Shown here: positions 1-9,783 of the stretch, one piece after another
Layout: each line of letters opens with the position of its first letter
Position numbering within the stretch: the first letter of the stretch is position 1
NCBI RefSeq assembly: GCF_000586435.1
Contig: NZ_BAWH01000020.1
Coordinates: forward strand, 1-64,000
Direction of reading: 5' to 3'
Source: Psychrobacter sp. JCM 18901
Lineage (GTDB): Bacteria; Pseudomonadota; Gammaproteobacteria; Pseudomonadales; Moraxellaceae
DNA length: 64,000 nt
The notes under the pieces: model-generated
Told to the model about the DNA's origin: nothing
The model's input: the letters and a program-made list of their open reading frames with translations, nothing else
Database searches by the model: none
Position numbers and translations under genes: made by a program

Positions 1-108
1 TCTTAATTTATTGTTTAAGTTCTAATCTTTCCAAATAAAGTTGGTTTTCACTATAAATAGATTCTCGTGTTTTATACAAAGAAATATATGATAGCGTCGG
101 AGGGTTTA

Positions 109-1500
109 ATGGTTTTAGATAATTTAGATATATGTATGCTTGACAATTTAGAAAGTAGTAACAAAGTGGATAAAGAGTTTTTTTTGAAAATTATTTCAGA
201 AAAAGATTTACCGTTTTTAATTTATAAAAATACCTCGAAAGGATATCCATGGGGTGAATGGCTTAGAGTTGCAGAAAAGATCGAGTGCTTAGCGTTGAAA
301 CATTGCTTTTTTGATGATTATAGTGCACCACAGGATATAAGTCATACTTTTAACTTATTTTATTTTTTCCCAAGTTATGCTACTAGATATCAATCAAGAC
401 TTTTAGGTTCTTTGATGGACATGCCTTGGCGGAAACTTGTTTTTTTATTAAATAATAAGTCTATTTGTAGCTCTATCTTAGAATATATTTCGAAAAATAC
501 TATTAAAAATGAATATTTGCAAAATTACTTATTTGTTCTATGGTCAATAAATAAAAATAAATTATTAAGTAAAGAAGAAGAGATTAGTCTGTTAGAATAT
601 ATTATTGCTAATAGTCAAAGTACTAGTATCTTTAAGGAATTTATAAATAAAAGGTTGAAATCTCTGAAAGTGCCCAGAGAAGATCAAAACCTTACTGTAG
701 GTTCATTACCACGCTATGCAATCGTAATTTCAGGACAATTTAGGTTCAATTTTGAAATAGAGGAATTGCTAAGTACCCTCTTTAAAAACAAAAAAATTAA
801 TGTACAAGGTGTCTTTATAGCGTCATGGAATAAAACTGGAGGTATTGATACCTCACAAGAAGGTAAGGTTTATAGGTATTTAGATGAGACAGTAGTAAAT
901 CTTATCAAGGCTGGCCAGCTTAAAATTGAAGATGTTGTCAATAGAATTGTTTCTTATAGTAAGCCAATAGACTTAAATAAGTTAGATATTCTGAATACTA
1001 TACCTAATAAAATAAAATTAAATAATGAAAATGAGTATCCTTATAACATAATGTCTAACCCAGAAAAAATGTACTTTAATAATGAATATTGGTTGAAAAC
1101 ATTAGGTGAAAAATACTTTACTGATAACTTTGACTTCTTACTTAAAATAAGGCCAGACGTAAACCTAAAAAATATTGATCTCGATTCTTGTATTAATGAT
1201 AATTTTACAGTCTTTGCAGAAGAAGGCTATATATTCAGGTATTGGGGGTTTGGAATGGGTGATCAAATTATTTTTGGAAACATTAAGAATATGATTAAAA
1301 TTATGTCGGCTCATTCTAATGATGAGGTTTGTAAACTGGTTTCTATTTTGTACCCAACTTCAAATGACTATATGGGACATGTTAATTTAGGAATAGCGGC
1401 TTGGCTTCATAACATAAATGTAGATAAATTTTCTTTATTGAGTTTTAGTCTTAAACTTCCACCAAAATTGTCAATAGATGATTTAAAGATTAAGGTTTAA
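109..1500 (+). CDS. putative capsule glycosyltransferase-like protein
   Basis: I do not recognise a named family. The protein (about 463 aa) has a hydrophilic N-terminal half. From about residue 203 it has a block of the form AIVISGQFRF, then FIASW, a tyrosine-rich stretch, a LLKIRPDV block near residue 348 and a GDQIIFG block. This SGQ...W...RPD...DQ order resembles uncharacterised glycosyltransferase-like proteins of capsule loci (inference). I start at ATG 109 because GGAGGG lies just upstream; an in-frame GTG at 67 and ATG at 88 have no such site. The gene is very AT-rich compared with genes after 7 kb and lies 2 nt before the HAD gene, so it probably belongs to the strain-specific capsule cassette. 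The frame is intact despite T7 and T8 runs. Confidence 0.55.
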   Translation: MVLDNLDICMLDNLESSNKVDKEFFLKIISEKDLPFLIYKNTSKGYPWGEWLRVAEKIECLALKHCFFDDYSAPQDISHTFNLFYFFPSYATRYQSRLLGSLMDMPWRKLVFLLNNKSICSSILEYISKNTIKNEYLQNYLFVLWSINKNKLLSKEEEISLLEYIIANSQSTSIFKEFINKRLKSLKVPREDQNLTVGSLPRYAIVISGQFRFNFEIEELLSTLFKNKKINVQGVFIASWNKTGGIDTSQEGKVYRYLDETVVNLIKAGQLKIEDVVNRIVSYSKPIDLNKLDILNTIPNKIKLNNENEYPYNIMSNPEKMYFNNEYWLKTLGEKYFTDNFDFLLKIRPDVNLKNIDLDSCINDNFTVFAEEGYIFRYWGFGMGDQIIFGNIKNMIKIMSAHSNDEVCKLVSILYPTSNDYMGHVNLGIAAWLHNINVDKFSLLSFSLKLPPKLSIDDLKIKV

Positions 1501-1502
1501 AA

Positions 1503-1874
1503 GTGAAAAATTTAGTTATAGATTTAGATGATACTTTATCGATTACTGTAGATCGTGATTATGCTAATGCTAAACCGAAAATTGATGTTATTTCAAAACT
1601 TAATGAGTATAAAAATCAAGGCTTTAAAATCACGATCTTTACTAGTCGTAATATGAGAACATATCAAGGCAATCTTGGAAGGATTAATATATTTACTCTA
1701 CCTATCATTATCGACTGGTTAGATAGGTATTACGTACCTTATGATGAAATATTAGTTGGTAAACCATGGTGTGGTTTTGAAGGTTTTTATGTTGATGATA
1801 AGGCGATAAGACCAAGAGAGTTCGTAGAAAACACTTATAGTGAAATAATTAAATTACTTGAGAATGACAAATAA
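1503..1874 (+). CDS. HAD-family capsule biosynthesis phosphatase, EcbF/BcbF-like
   Basis: A 123-aa protein with the HAD signature DLDDT at residues 7-11 (nucleophile Asp7), a TFTSRN motif II region and a late GKPW...DDKA segment supplying the catalytic Lys and metal-binding acids. Small stand-alone HAD proteins of this size and pattern are known from capsule clusters (EcbF/BcbF type of Pasteurella). The substrate is not known; a phosphorylated sugar or alcohol intermediate is the natural inference. It sits 2 nt after the upstream gene and 9 nt before the nucleotidyltransferase-kinase gene, so the genes are probably co-transcribed. Confidence 0.75.
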   Translation: MKNLVIDLDDTLSITVDRDYANAKPKIDVISKLNEYKNQGFKITIFTSRNMRTYQGNLGRINIFTLPIIIDWLDRYYVPYDEILVGKPWCGFEGFYVDDKAIRPREFVENTYSEIIKLLENDK

Positions 1875-1883
1875 GAGTTTAAT

Positions 1884-3495
1884 ATGATTTTAATTGCCTC
1901 AGGTTCTTATGTAGTAAGTAGTTTAGTAAATGAGCTAGGTAGGATTCCTCCTTCCTTTTTGCCGCTAGGTAATAAATGTTTATATGAATATCAAATAGAT
2001 ATTTTAAAAGCTCTTGAACAAGATATATATATTTCTGTACCCGACAGCTATATCGTTAGTCAATTCGATGTTAAACGTTTGCAAGAGTTATCAGTAAAAA
2101 TAATAAAGGTACCTGATGGGATCTCTTTAGGTAGTTCTATAGTATATTCATGGCTTTCAACTGGTAAAAAGTACAAAAGATTGGTATTGATGTTTGGAGA
2201 TACCTTGTTTTCCGATATAAACTTAAGTGAATGCTTAAGTGTTAGTAGTTTTTCTGTTCATCCTAACAAAGGACTTTATGACAGAGCTAAGTTAGAATCA
2301 ATAACTGATGGAGATGAAAATACTAATAACCAGTTTGTAGAAGATAATAGCCTAATTATTTCAGGTTTCTTTTCTTTCCAAGAACCTCATAAGCTAATGC
2401 AAGGCATAATTAATAATTCGAATAATTTTATTTCAGGGCTAGTATATTATTATAAGAATAATGACGTGTTTATTAATAGAACTGGAAGATGGTATGATTT
2501 TGGTCATGTGCATAGTTTTTTTCCTTAGCCGTTCTGAGGTTACTACGCAACGTTCGTTTAATACTCTTAAGATATACTCAAGGACAGTTAGAAAATCAAG
2601 CAAAAATAAGCTAAAGATGTTCGCCGAATCAAATTGGTTTAGAGAAATACCTCATTCCTTAAAGTTGTATACTCCAACCCTAGTATCTAATTACAGAGAA
2701 AGTAGTGACTATGCTACTTATGACCTCGAATATCTTTACTTACTTCCTCTCAGTGACTTGTTGGTATTCTCTGAGATTCCAATTACTAGTTGGCGTAATA
2801 TTTTAACAGAATGTAGAGATTTAATTCAAAGATTTAAAGCATATACATCTGACAGTAGTGTTACAAATATTGATTGCAAATTGGTTGATAAAATTTATCT
2901 AGAAAAAAGCTTAGATCGATTAGCATCTATTGAAGACAAACCTATTGAGGTATTCATTAATAAATGTGGTTACTCTTTATACGATAACTCGAACTATAAA
3001 AATAGTGTAGAGGAATTACTACTAAGTGTAAGTCAAGCTGTTTCGGAAGTGTCTACTTGTGATTTATCGATAATACATGGTGACTTTTGTTTCAGTAATA
3101 TTTTATATGATAGTAGAGTTCAGTCTATAAAAGTTATAGATCCTAGGGGTTTGGATGCTCAAGGTAAAATATCTATTTATGGTGATTCTAGATATGATGT
3201 AGCTAAGCTTTATCATTCGATAGTTGGCTTTTACGATTTTATAATCTCAGGTCACTATAGCATTAAAAATAAAAAGCTAGAATTTAGTGTATCGCAAACA
3301 GGTAGCTCGCTTGAACAGTTGTTTGATGAAATATTCTTCGATAATCATCTTTTTAGAAAAGATGAGATTATAGCAATTAATGTAATGCTATTCTTATCTA
3401 TGATTCCCTTACACGATGACCAACCAACCAGACAGCAAGCTATGTTCCTCAATGCAGTTAGATTAGCACAGAAATTAAGAGAAGGTTCAAAATGA
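1884..3495 (+). CDS. nucleotidyltransferase-kinase fusion of a capsule locus (frame broken once)
   Basis: Read as one protein of about 536 aa. The N-terminal part (residues 1 to about 210) resembles a sugar-nucleotide-type nucleotidyltransferase (an FLPLGNK segment, then LMFGDTLF) but lacks the canonical glycine-rich GxGTR loop at its start. The C-terminal half is an aminoglycoside/choline-kinase-like fold with the catalytic HGDFCFSN near residue 397 and the metal-binding IDPRG near 419. A T7 run at 2516-2522 breaks the frame; with T6 the sequence reads through WYDFGHVHSFFLSRSEVTTQ, a junction typical of such capsule proteins. The next gene overlaps its stop. Activating and transferring a phospho-substituent or alcohol to NDP is inferred, not shown. 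Confidence 0.65.
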
Positions 3496-4241
3496 TTATT
3501 ATACCTATGGCAGGCTTATCTTCCAGATTTACGAAAGCTGGTTATAACAAGCCAAAGTACATGCTTGATGCATTTGATAAAACTATATTTGATTTCTCGG
3601 TATCTAGTTTTGAAAAATACTTTCATATAGAACATTTTCTATTCATCGCTTTAAATCTATCTGAGTTTGATGTAGAGAGCTTCATTCATGAGAAAGCGCA
3701 ATCGTTGAATATCAACTCTTATGAGGTGATCATAATTAATAAACCTACTCGTGGTCAGGCGGAGACAGTATATTTAGGGTTGAAAAGTACCAGCATTTCA
3801 TTAAATGAACCAATCACCATATTCAATATTGATACTTTTCGCCCTAATTATCAATATCCAAATGAGTTTAATATTGATAATGTCGATGGTTATTTAGAAA
3901 CCTTTATTGGAGAAGGGGAAAATTGGAGTAATGTGGTTCCGATTGAAGAAGGGAGTAATAAAGTCCAGTTTACAGCTGAAAAACAACAGGTGTCTCAATA
4001 TTGTTGTACTGGATTATATTATTTCAAATCTGTAGGGCTTTTCAACAGGACATATGAAGAATATATAGAGCTCAACTTAACAAGTATGGGTATCACAGAG
4101 TTCTATATAGCACCCATGTATAACCTCCTCATTGAGACAGGAAAAAATGTACACTTTTCAGTAATTGATAAAGATAGCGTTATATTTTGTGGTATTCCTG
4201 CTGAGTACGAAAGTTTCCTACAGCTTCGAAGAAGTTATTAA
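3492..4241 (+). CDS. nucleotidyltransferase of a capsule locus
   Basis: A 249-aa single-domain nucleotidyltransferase. The N-terminus carries the canonical loop MAGLSSRF (residues 6-13) and KPKYML, and FNIDTF provides the metal-binding Asp. The start ATG overlaps the preceding stop in an ATGA arrangement, implying translational coupling with the nucleotidyltransferase-kinase fusion. Together with the HAD phosphatase these three enzymes suggest synthesis of an NDP-activated small substituent for the polysaccharide. The identity of nucleotide and substrate cannot be read from the sequence. Its very AT-rich composition matches the upstream cassette rather than the galU side. Confidence 0.7.
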   Translation: MIIIPMAGLSSRFTKAGYNKPKYMLDAFDKTIFDFSVSSFEKYFHIEHFLFIALNLSEFDVESFIHEKAQSLNINSYEVIIINKPTRGQAETVYLGLKSTSISLNEPITIFNIDTFRPNYQYPNEFNIDNVDGYLETFIGEGENWSNVVPIEEGSNKVQFTAEKQQVSQYCCTGLYYFKSVGLFNRTYEEYIELNLTSMGITEFYIAPMYNLLIETGKNVHFSVIDKDSVIFCGIPAEYESFLQLRRSY

Positions 4242-4400
4242 GTAGTGTTTTTAGAATGATAACTCGTATAGTTATTAGGCGGTATTTAAATCTCTGTATA
4301 TTTTTGAGTACTTAGGAATTATTGAGATAGTAGAGTTATCGCTATACTTTTTTTCGGGTTCAAGCGATTATTGTTAATATTAGTTAAATAAAGAGTAAGT

Positions 4401-5570
4401 ATGAAAATAACTATTGTAGGCACAGGTTATGTTGGTCTGTCGAATGCTGTTTTACTTGCACAACAGCACACCGTGATAGCCTTAGATATTGATGCAGATA
4501 AAATCAATAAAATCAATCAGCGTCATTCACCAATTGATGATAAAGAAATAGAAAGTTTTCTGGCTCGTAAAGAGCTGGATTTGTTTGCGACGACAGATAA
4601 GGTGCAAGCTTATACAAACGCTGATTATGTACTGATAGCTACCCCAACCAACTACGATACAGACACCAATTCATTTGATACTAGCAGTGTCGAGTCAGTA
4701 ATAAAAGACGTGTTATCAATAAATGCTAATGCTCTTATTATTATCAAATCTACTATTCCTGTAGGCTTTACTCAAAAAACTAAGAAAAAACTAGGTGTTG
4801 ATAACTTAGTTTTTGCTCCTGAATTTTTGAGAGAAGGAAAGGCTTTGTACGATAATTTGTATCCATCGCGTATTATCGTTGGTGAGCAATCAGAGAGAGC
4901 AAAGTGCTTCGCACAGATAATGGCAGATTGTGCGGTTAAGGAAAATGTGGATATTTTATTAACTGATAGTGCAGAAGCAGAGGCGATTAAGTTATTTGCT
5001 AATACTTATCTTGCGCTGCGAGTTTCTTACTTTAATGAGCTTGATACTTATGCTGCAGTACATGGGCTGAATACTGAGCAGATAATCAAAGGCGTCTGTC
5101 TAGACCCTAGAGTAGGTGATTTCTATAATAATCCATCTTTTGGTTACGGTGGCTATTGTCTACCTAAAGATACCCAGCAATTATTAGCAAATTATGAAAA
5201 TATACCGCAAAATTTAATACAGGCGGTAGTTTCGTCAAATAATACTCGTAAAGAATTCATTGCTAATGATATTGTATCTAGTAATCCTAAGATTGTTGGG
5301 ATTTATCGTTTAATAATGAAGTCAGGCTCAGATAATTTCCGTGCATCAGCTATTCAAGGTATCATCGAACACTTAAAGAGATTAGGTACGACTGTCATTA
5401 TCTATGAGCCTAAGGCTGATGAATGTAGATTTTTAGATTGTGAGATCGTAAATGACTTAGAGGCTTTTAGGAGTATGGCAGATATTATCGTAGCCAATCG
5501 ACTTTCGGAAGAGCTAGCAGGGAGCTTAGATAAAGTATATACACGAGACATATCTGGTTCTGATTATTAA
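4401..5570 (+). CDS. ugd: UDP-glucose 6-dehydrogenase
   Basis: Oxidises UDP-glucose to UDP-glucuronate, a capsule precursor, using two NAD+. The 389-aa length matches the short Klebsiella/E. coli type. The Rossmann loop GTGYVG is at residues 7-12, FAPEFLREG and the [13 protein letters not shown] helix are present, and the catalytic cysteine lies in [10 protein letters not shown] near residue 253. The C-terminal UDP-binding domain is complete. An SD-like AAGAG lies upstream of ATG 4401. A 159-bp spacer separates it from the AT-rich cassette, so it may have its own promoter. The frame is intact despite an A6 run. It is the only fully conserved UDP-glucose dehydrogenase here; compare the degenerate relative at 9784. 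Confidence 0.93.
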   Translation: MKITIVGTGYVGLSNAVLLAQQHTVIALDIDADKINKINQRHSPIDDKEIESFLARKELDLFATTDKVQAYTNADYVLIATPTNYDTDTNSFDTSSVESVIKDVLSINANALIIIKSTIPVGFTQKTKKKLGVDNLVFAPEFLREGKALYDNLYPSRIIVGEQSERAKCFAQIMADCAVKENVDILLTDSAEAEAIKLFANTYLALRVSYFNELDTYAAVHGLNTEQIIKGVCLDPRVGDFYNNPSFGYGGYCLPKDTQQLLANYENIPQNLIQAVVSSNNTRKEFIANDIVSSNPKIVGIYRLIMKSGSDNFRASAIQGIIEHLKRLGTTVIIYEPKADECRFLDCEIVNDLEAFRSMADIIVANRLSEELAGSLDKVYTRDISGSDY

Positions 5571-5583
5571 TTGGGCTTATTCA

Positions 5584-7091
5584 TTGAAATACTTGTTTTA
5601 TATTAGGAAAAAGCAGTTTACTAAGGCTTTAGCAGTTGTAAATCCGAAACGGCGCTATGTGACTGCTAAGCGCCGTTGGTATGCATTACGTCTAGGCTTG
5701 TATCGTAGTGTTTTAGAACAGCCGTCAGGAGCATTAGGGAGTACGCTACGGCATAGGATGGTCTTTATTATCGCTAATATTAAGCGTCAGAATCTTAACA
5801 AGAATGTCGCTAAAAGATATATAGAGCAAATCTTATATAAAAAAACGATATCGTCAATTCCATACTGAAGTCATAAAAGAGGTGACACCGTTTTATCCTG
5901 AAGTGATATTTAATTTTTTGAAAGAAAATACAAATATATTGGAAAGTTCTTATTATCAAGGTCTATATATTGCGCTTTTGCAGCAGTACTGCCCACTAGA
6001 TACTCACATTAATAATTATTTAAGTAGTTTTTTATCATGTTCAGCAGATGATGGGTATGCAGATAAAAGATGTCTGTACAGTAATTTAGCACTTAATACG
6101 ACATTAACTAAACTTGCTAATTTAAATGAGGTATTCGCTTATTATCAGCTTGATCAGATAGAGCTGTCTGATAAGCAGCATCCTTTTACGGTGACAAATC
6201 TAAGCGCAGTAAAAGAGATACATAATAAACAGAAATTTCAAGACTATAATCAACTGCACAAAGTGACTGTTGTCGTTACTACCTATAATGCCAGTGAGAC
6301 AATTGAGAGTTGTATTTATAGTTTGCTGCAGCAGACGTGGCGTAACTTAGAGATCATAGTTGTTGATGATGCCAGTAATGATGATACTTACTGTGTTTGC
6401 AGAATTTAAGCCATCTCTATAAAGAAATAACGGTAGTTGTGCTGCCACAAAACGTAGGAACGTTTGCTGCAAAAAGTATAGGCGCGAAATATGCAACAGG
6501 TGAGTATTTAACCTGTCAAGATTCTGACGACTGGGCGCACCCACAAAAAAATAGCAGAGCAAGTGCAACCTTTAATAGAAGACGCTAGTATTATTGCGAC
6601 GACTTCACAATGGCTACGGTTGGATTTTGACGGGCAGTACTATGTCCGTCAAATATATCCTTTCATGCGTCAAAATCCTGCCTCTCCTATGTTTCGTTTG
6701 CAAACTGTCAAACGAACGACAGGTTTGTGGCATATCGTAAGAACAGGTGCTGACAGTGAATTTTTCGAACGTTTAAAAGTAGTATTTGGTAGCGAAAAAA
6801 ATTATAAATATTAAAAAGCCTTTAACTATTGCTAGCCACCGTCCTAACTCATTAATGACTTCAGAAAAGTTTGGTATTTACAACCAAAGTGCGGCTTTGG
6901 CTCGTTTGGACTATTGGGAAGCGTGGCGTCTATGGCACATAGATATACTCTATCAAAGAGACAGTTTAGTTATGCCTAGTCTTGAGCATCAAGTAAATGT
7001 GGCACAAGCGATATTTTCTGGAATACCGGAAAGCATTAAGGTAGATATGCTGCAATTAAGAGAAAGCTTGTCTAAACATAAAATAAAGTAG
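5584..7091 (+). CDS. family 2 glycosyltransferase (frame broken four times)
   Basis: Repaired length is about 501 aa. An N-terminal helical region of about 230 residues precedes a GT-A domain: VTVVVTTYNAS, then VVDDASNDDT, then TCQDSDDW, which contains the metal-binding acidic motif. Breaks are at A7 5839-5845, T3 near 6396-6398 (one T missing), A7 6545-6551 and A7 6795-6801; repairing each gives a continuous protein with the expected GT2 blocks. The start is uncertain: TTG 5584 lacks a clear SD and lies 13 nt after ugd. It probably adds a sugar to the capsule repeat unit. Four breaks in one gene could mean real decay, but equally broken plsB nearby argues for sequence error. Confidence 0.7.
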
Positions 7092-7177
7092 TATTGAGCT
7101 AAACTTCAGATTAGTTTTAGTTAAAGCTATATATTATATACTAACGATAAATATTAAATTGATAGGATTATTAGAGT

Positions 7178-8061
7178 ATGAGCCACATTACTCACGCTGT
7201 TATCCCCGTCGCAGGCTTTGGTACGCGTATGCTGCCATTGTCAAAATCTGTGCCAAAGGAGCTGTTGCACTTGGCAATCGTCCTGCTATTCATTACGTGG
7301 TTGAAGAGGCTATTGCTGCGGGTATTAAGCATATTGTCTTAGTCGGTCATGCGCAAAAGAGCGCGATTGAAAACTATTTTGATATCAATGCCGAATTGGA
7401 TAATCAATTACGTCATAAAGGTAAAGATGAGTTGGCTGATAGCTTAAACTGGTTGCCAGAAGACGTAACAGTATCGATGATACGTCAAGGTAAAGCGTTA
7501 GGTTTGGGTCATGCGGTACTGGCAGCGCGACCAATTATAGGTGAGCATGACTTCGCCGTATTGTTACCTGATGTCGTACTTGATCCATTTACCACTGATA
7601 TGTCTGCTGATAATTTGGCCTTTATGCTAGATGCCTTTGCTACAGATGGTCATTCACAGATATTGGTCGATCAGGTAGCAGATGAAGATGTGCATAAATA
7701 CGGTATTGCTCAACTAGATAAAAAGCTCAGCAATACTAATGACATTGATGAAGAAATAAATACTAATGCTAGCTTTAAAGTGGCTGGTTTTGTAGAAAAG
7801 CCCAACTTAGCTGATGCTCCTTCCAATCTGGCTGTGGTAGGGCGCTATGTATTTAGTAACCATATCTTTGATTACTTAGCCAATACTAAAGCTTCAGTTG
7901 GCGGTGAGATTCAGCTGACAGATGCGATTGACGCGCTTATTAGTGAATATGGTGTCCATGTCACAACTATGCGTGGTGATAGCTACGATGCAGGCGATAT
8001 GCGTTCGTATATGCAGGCGTTCATCTACTTCGCCGAGCAGCAATTAGCAGATGATGAGTAG
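7178..8061 (+). CDS. galU: UTP-glucose-1-phosphate uridylyltransferase (frame broken once)
   Basis: Makes UDP-glucose from glucose-1-phosphate and UTP, feeding ugd and capsule synthesis. Repaired length is about 294 aa, normal for GalU. The true N-terminus begins at ATG 7178 with HAVIPVAGFGTRMLP, then SVPKELLPLGNRP. The frame breaks near 7268, where one C of an expected CC is missing; without repair the first 30 residues are in another frame. Later blocks are canonical: QGKALGLGHAV, LLPDV, GFVEKP and GGEIQLTDAI. A TATA-rich segment upstream (about 7125-7142) could hold a promoter. pgi starts 3 nt after its stop. Confidence 0.93.
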
Positions 8062-8064
8062 CTG

Positions 8065-9746
8065 ATGAATGAGATAAAGGGCGACAAGACATATAGCAGT
8101 GCTCGACATTCTAAATACTGGCAGCAACTACAAACGCTTGCAAAGCACCCGTGGTCGCTTGCACAGTTATTTGCGCAAGATGATAAGCGCGCTAAGCATT
8201 TCAGTGTGCAGGCTGGTGCGCTGTATATGGACTTTAGTAAGCAGCGTATCGATCAGAAAGTATTGTCTAACTTACTGAGTTTGGCCGATAGTTGTGAGCT
8301 GGATGCTCGTATTGATTCGTTATTACAAGGTGCAATGGTAAATACTAGTGAGCAGCGTGCTGCGTTACATACGGCGCTACGTTTACCAGAGACAGCAACG
8401 TTGCAAGTCGGTGATCAGAATGTTGTGGCTGATGTACATCGTAGTTTGGCACAGGTAGCCAGACTATCTGAGCGAGTTCGTACTGGTACTTGGCGTGGGT
8501 TTTCGGGCAAGGCAATCACAGATGTTGTCAATATTGGGGTAGGGGGTTCTGATCTAGGCCCACTTATGGCAACTGCGGCGCTTGATGAATGGGCAGATAC
8601 CAGTATTAAGGTGCATTTTGTCTCCAATATGGACGGTACTCAGCTTGATAATTTGCTCAAGCATTTAAATCCTGAGACCACACTATTTATTATCTCCTCC
8701 AAATCCTTTGGTACGGTTGATACTTTATCAAATGCTAAGACAGCATTATCTTGGCTACTTGCGACGGCAAAACTCCGTGCAGGCACAGAAGATAGTGTAT
8801 TACGTCGGCACTTTATCGGCATCTCAGCCAATAGTGAAAAAATGAGTGCTTGGGGAATTCATCCTGAGCATCAGTTACAGCTTTGGGAATGGGTAGGCGG
8901 TCGCTTCTCTCTATGGTCGGCGATTGGCCTTGCCATTGCTATTCGTATCGGTATGAATGGCTTTAAGGCTTTATTAAGCGGTGCTCATAGTATGGATGAG
9001 CATTTTGCCCAGGCGGACTTTGCTGATAACTTACCAGTGCTGCTAGGCTTACTGGCTGTTTGGAACAGTACTTTTTTTTACAAGTGAATGCGCATACTGT
9101 ATTGCCTTATGATGGCAGGCTAGGTTATTTACCGAGTTATCTTACCCAGCTAGAGATGGAAAGTAATGGTAAGTCCGTTACTCGGAACGGGGATTATATT
9201 GACTATGATACGTGTCCAATTCTATGGGGTGAAATTGGATCAAATGCGCAGCATGCATTCTATCAGCTGCTACACCAAGGCACGCAGCAGGTTTCCTGTG
9301 ACTTTATCGCTTGCGTACGTCGCTATAGTGATGAAGCACAAAACTCATCATTGCAACAACAGCACGAGTTGTCTTTAGCCAATTGTTTGGCACAAAGTCG
9401 AGTATTGGCATTTGGTAATGCTGCTGTAACAGATCTAGTCGATCCAAACACAGTTTCCGAAGCAGACAAATATAAGTATTACCATGGTAACCAACCGTCA
9501 ACTACGTTATTGATTGATGAGCTGACGCCGCATAGCTTAGGCGCATTGATAGCGCTTTACGAGCATAAGGTCTATGTCATGGCCAGCATTTGGGATATCA
9601 ATCCGTTTGATCAATGGGGTGTCGAGATGGGCAAGCAAATGGCAGACTCCGTACACCATGCTATGCAGCATATCCAGAAAGACTCTCAAGGTCTATTCGA
9701 TACATCTACTGACCAATTGCTACAGCGTATTAAGCAGCTGTCTTAG
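8065..9746 (+). CDS. pgi: glucose-6-phosphate isomerase (frame broken once)
   Basis: Interconverts glucose-6-phosphate and fructose-6-phosphate in the cytoplasm. Repaired length is about 560 aa against 549 in E. coli. Motifs seen are GVGGSDLGP (sugar-phosphate binding), [41 protein letters not shown] and [19 protein letters not shown] with the catalytic acid. The T8 run at 9072-9079 shifts the frame in the middle of AVWNST...[11 protein letters not shown]6 or T9 would restore it, and T6 gives the more family-like spacing. It is in the same orientation as, and nearly contiguous with, galU, as in Acinetobacter K loci. Confidence 0.93.
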
Positions 9747-9783
9747 TAGTATTGATACGTCAATAATATAGGAAAGCACGCTC

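Noticed and set aside
67-108. GTG 67 or ATG 88 as the start of the first gene
   Set aside because: No ribosome binding site precedes them, whereas GGAGGG lies just before ATG 109.
2516-2522. Phase variation by T7/A7 tract length
   Set aside because: Tracts of seven are short for phase variation, and the same pattern occurs in essential genes such as tmk, plsB and purC.
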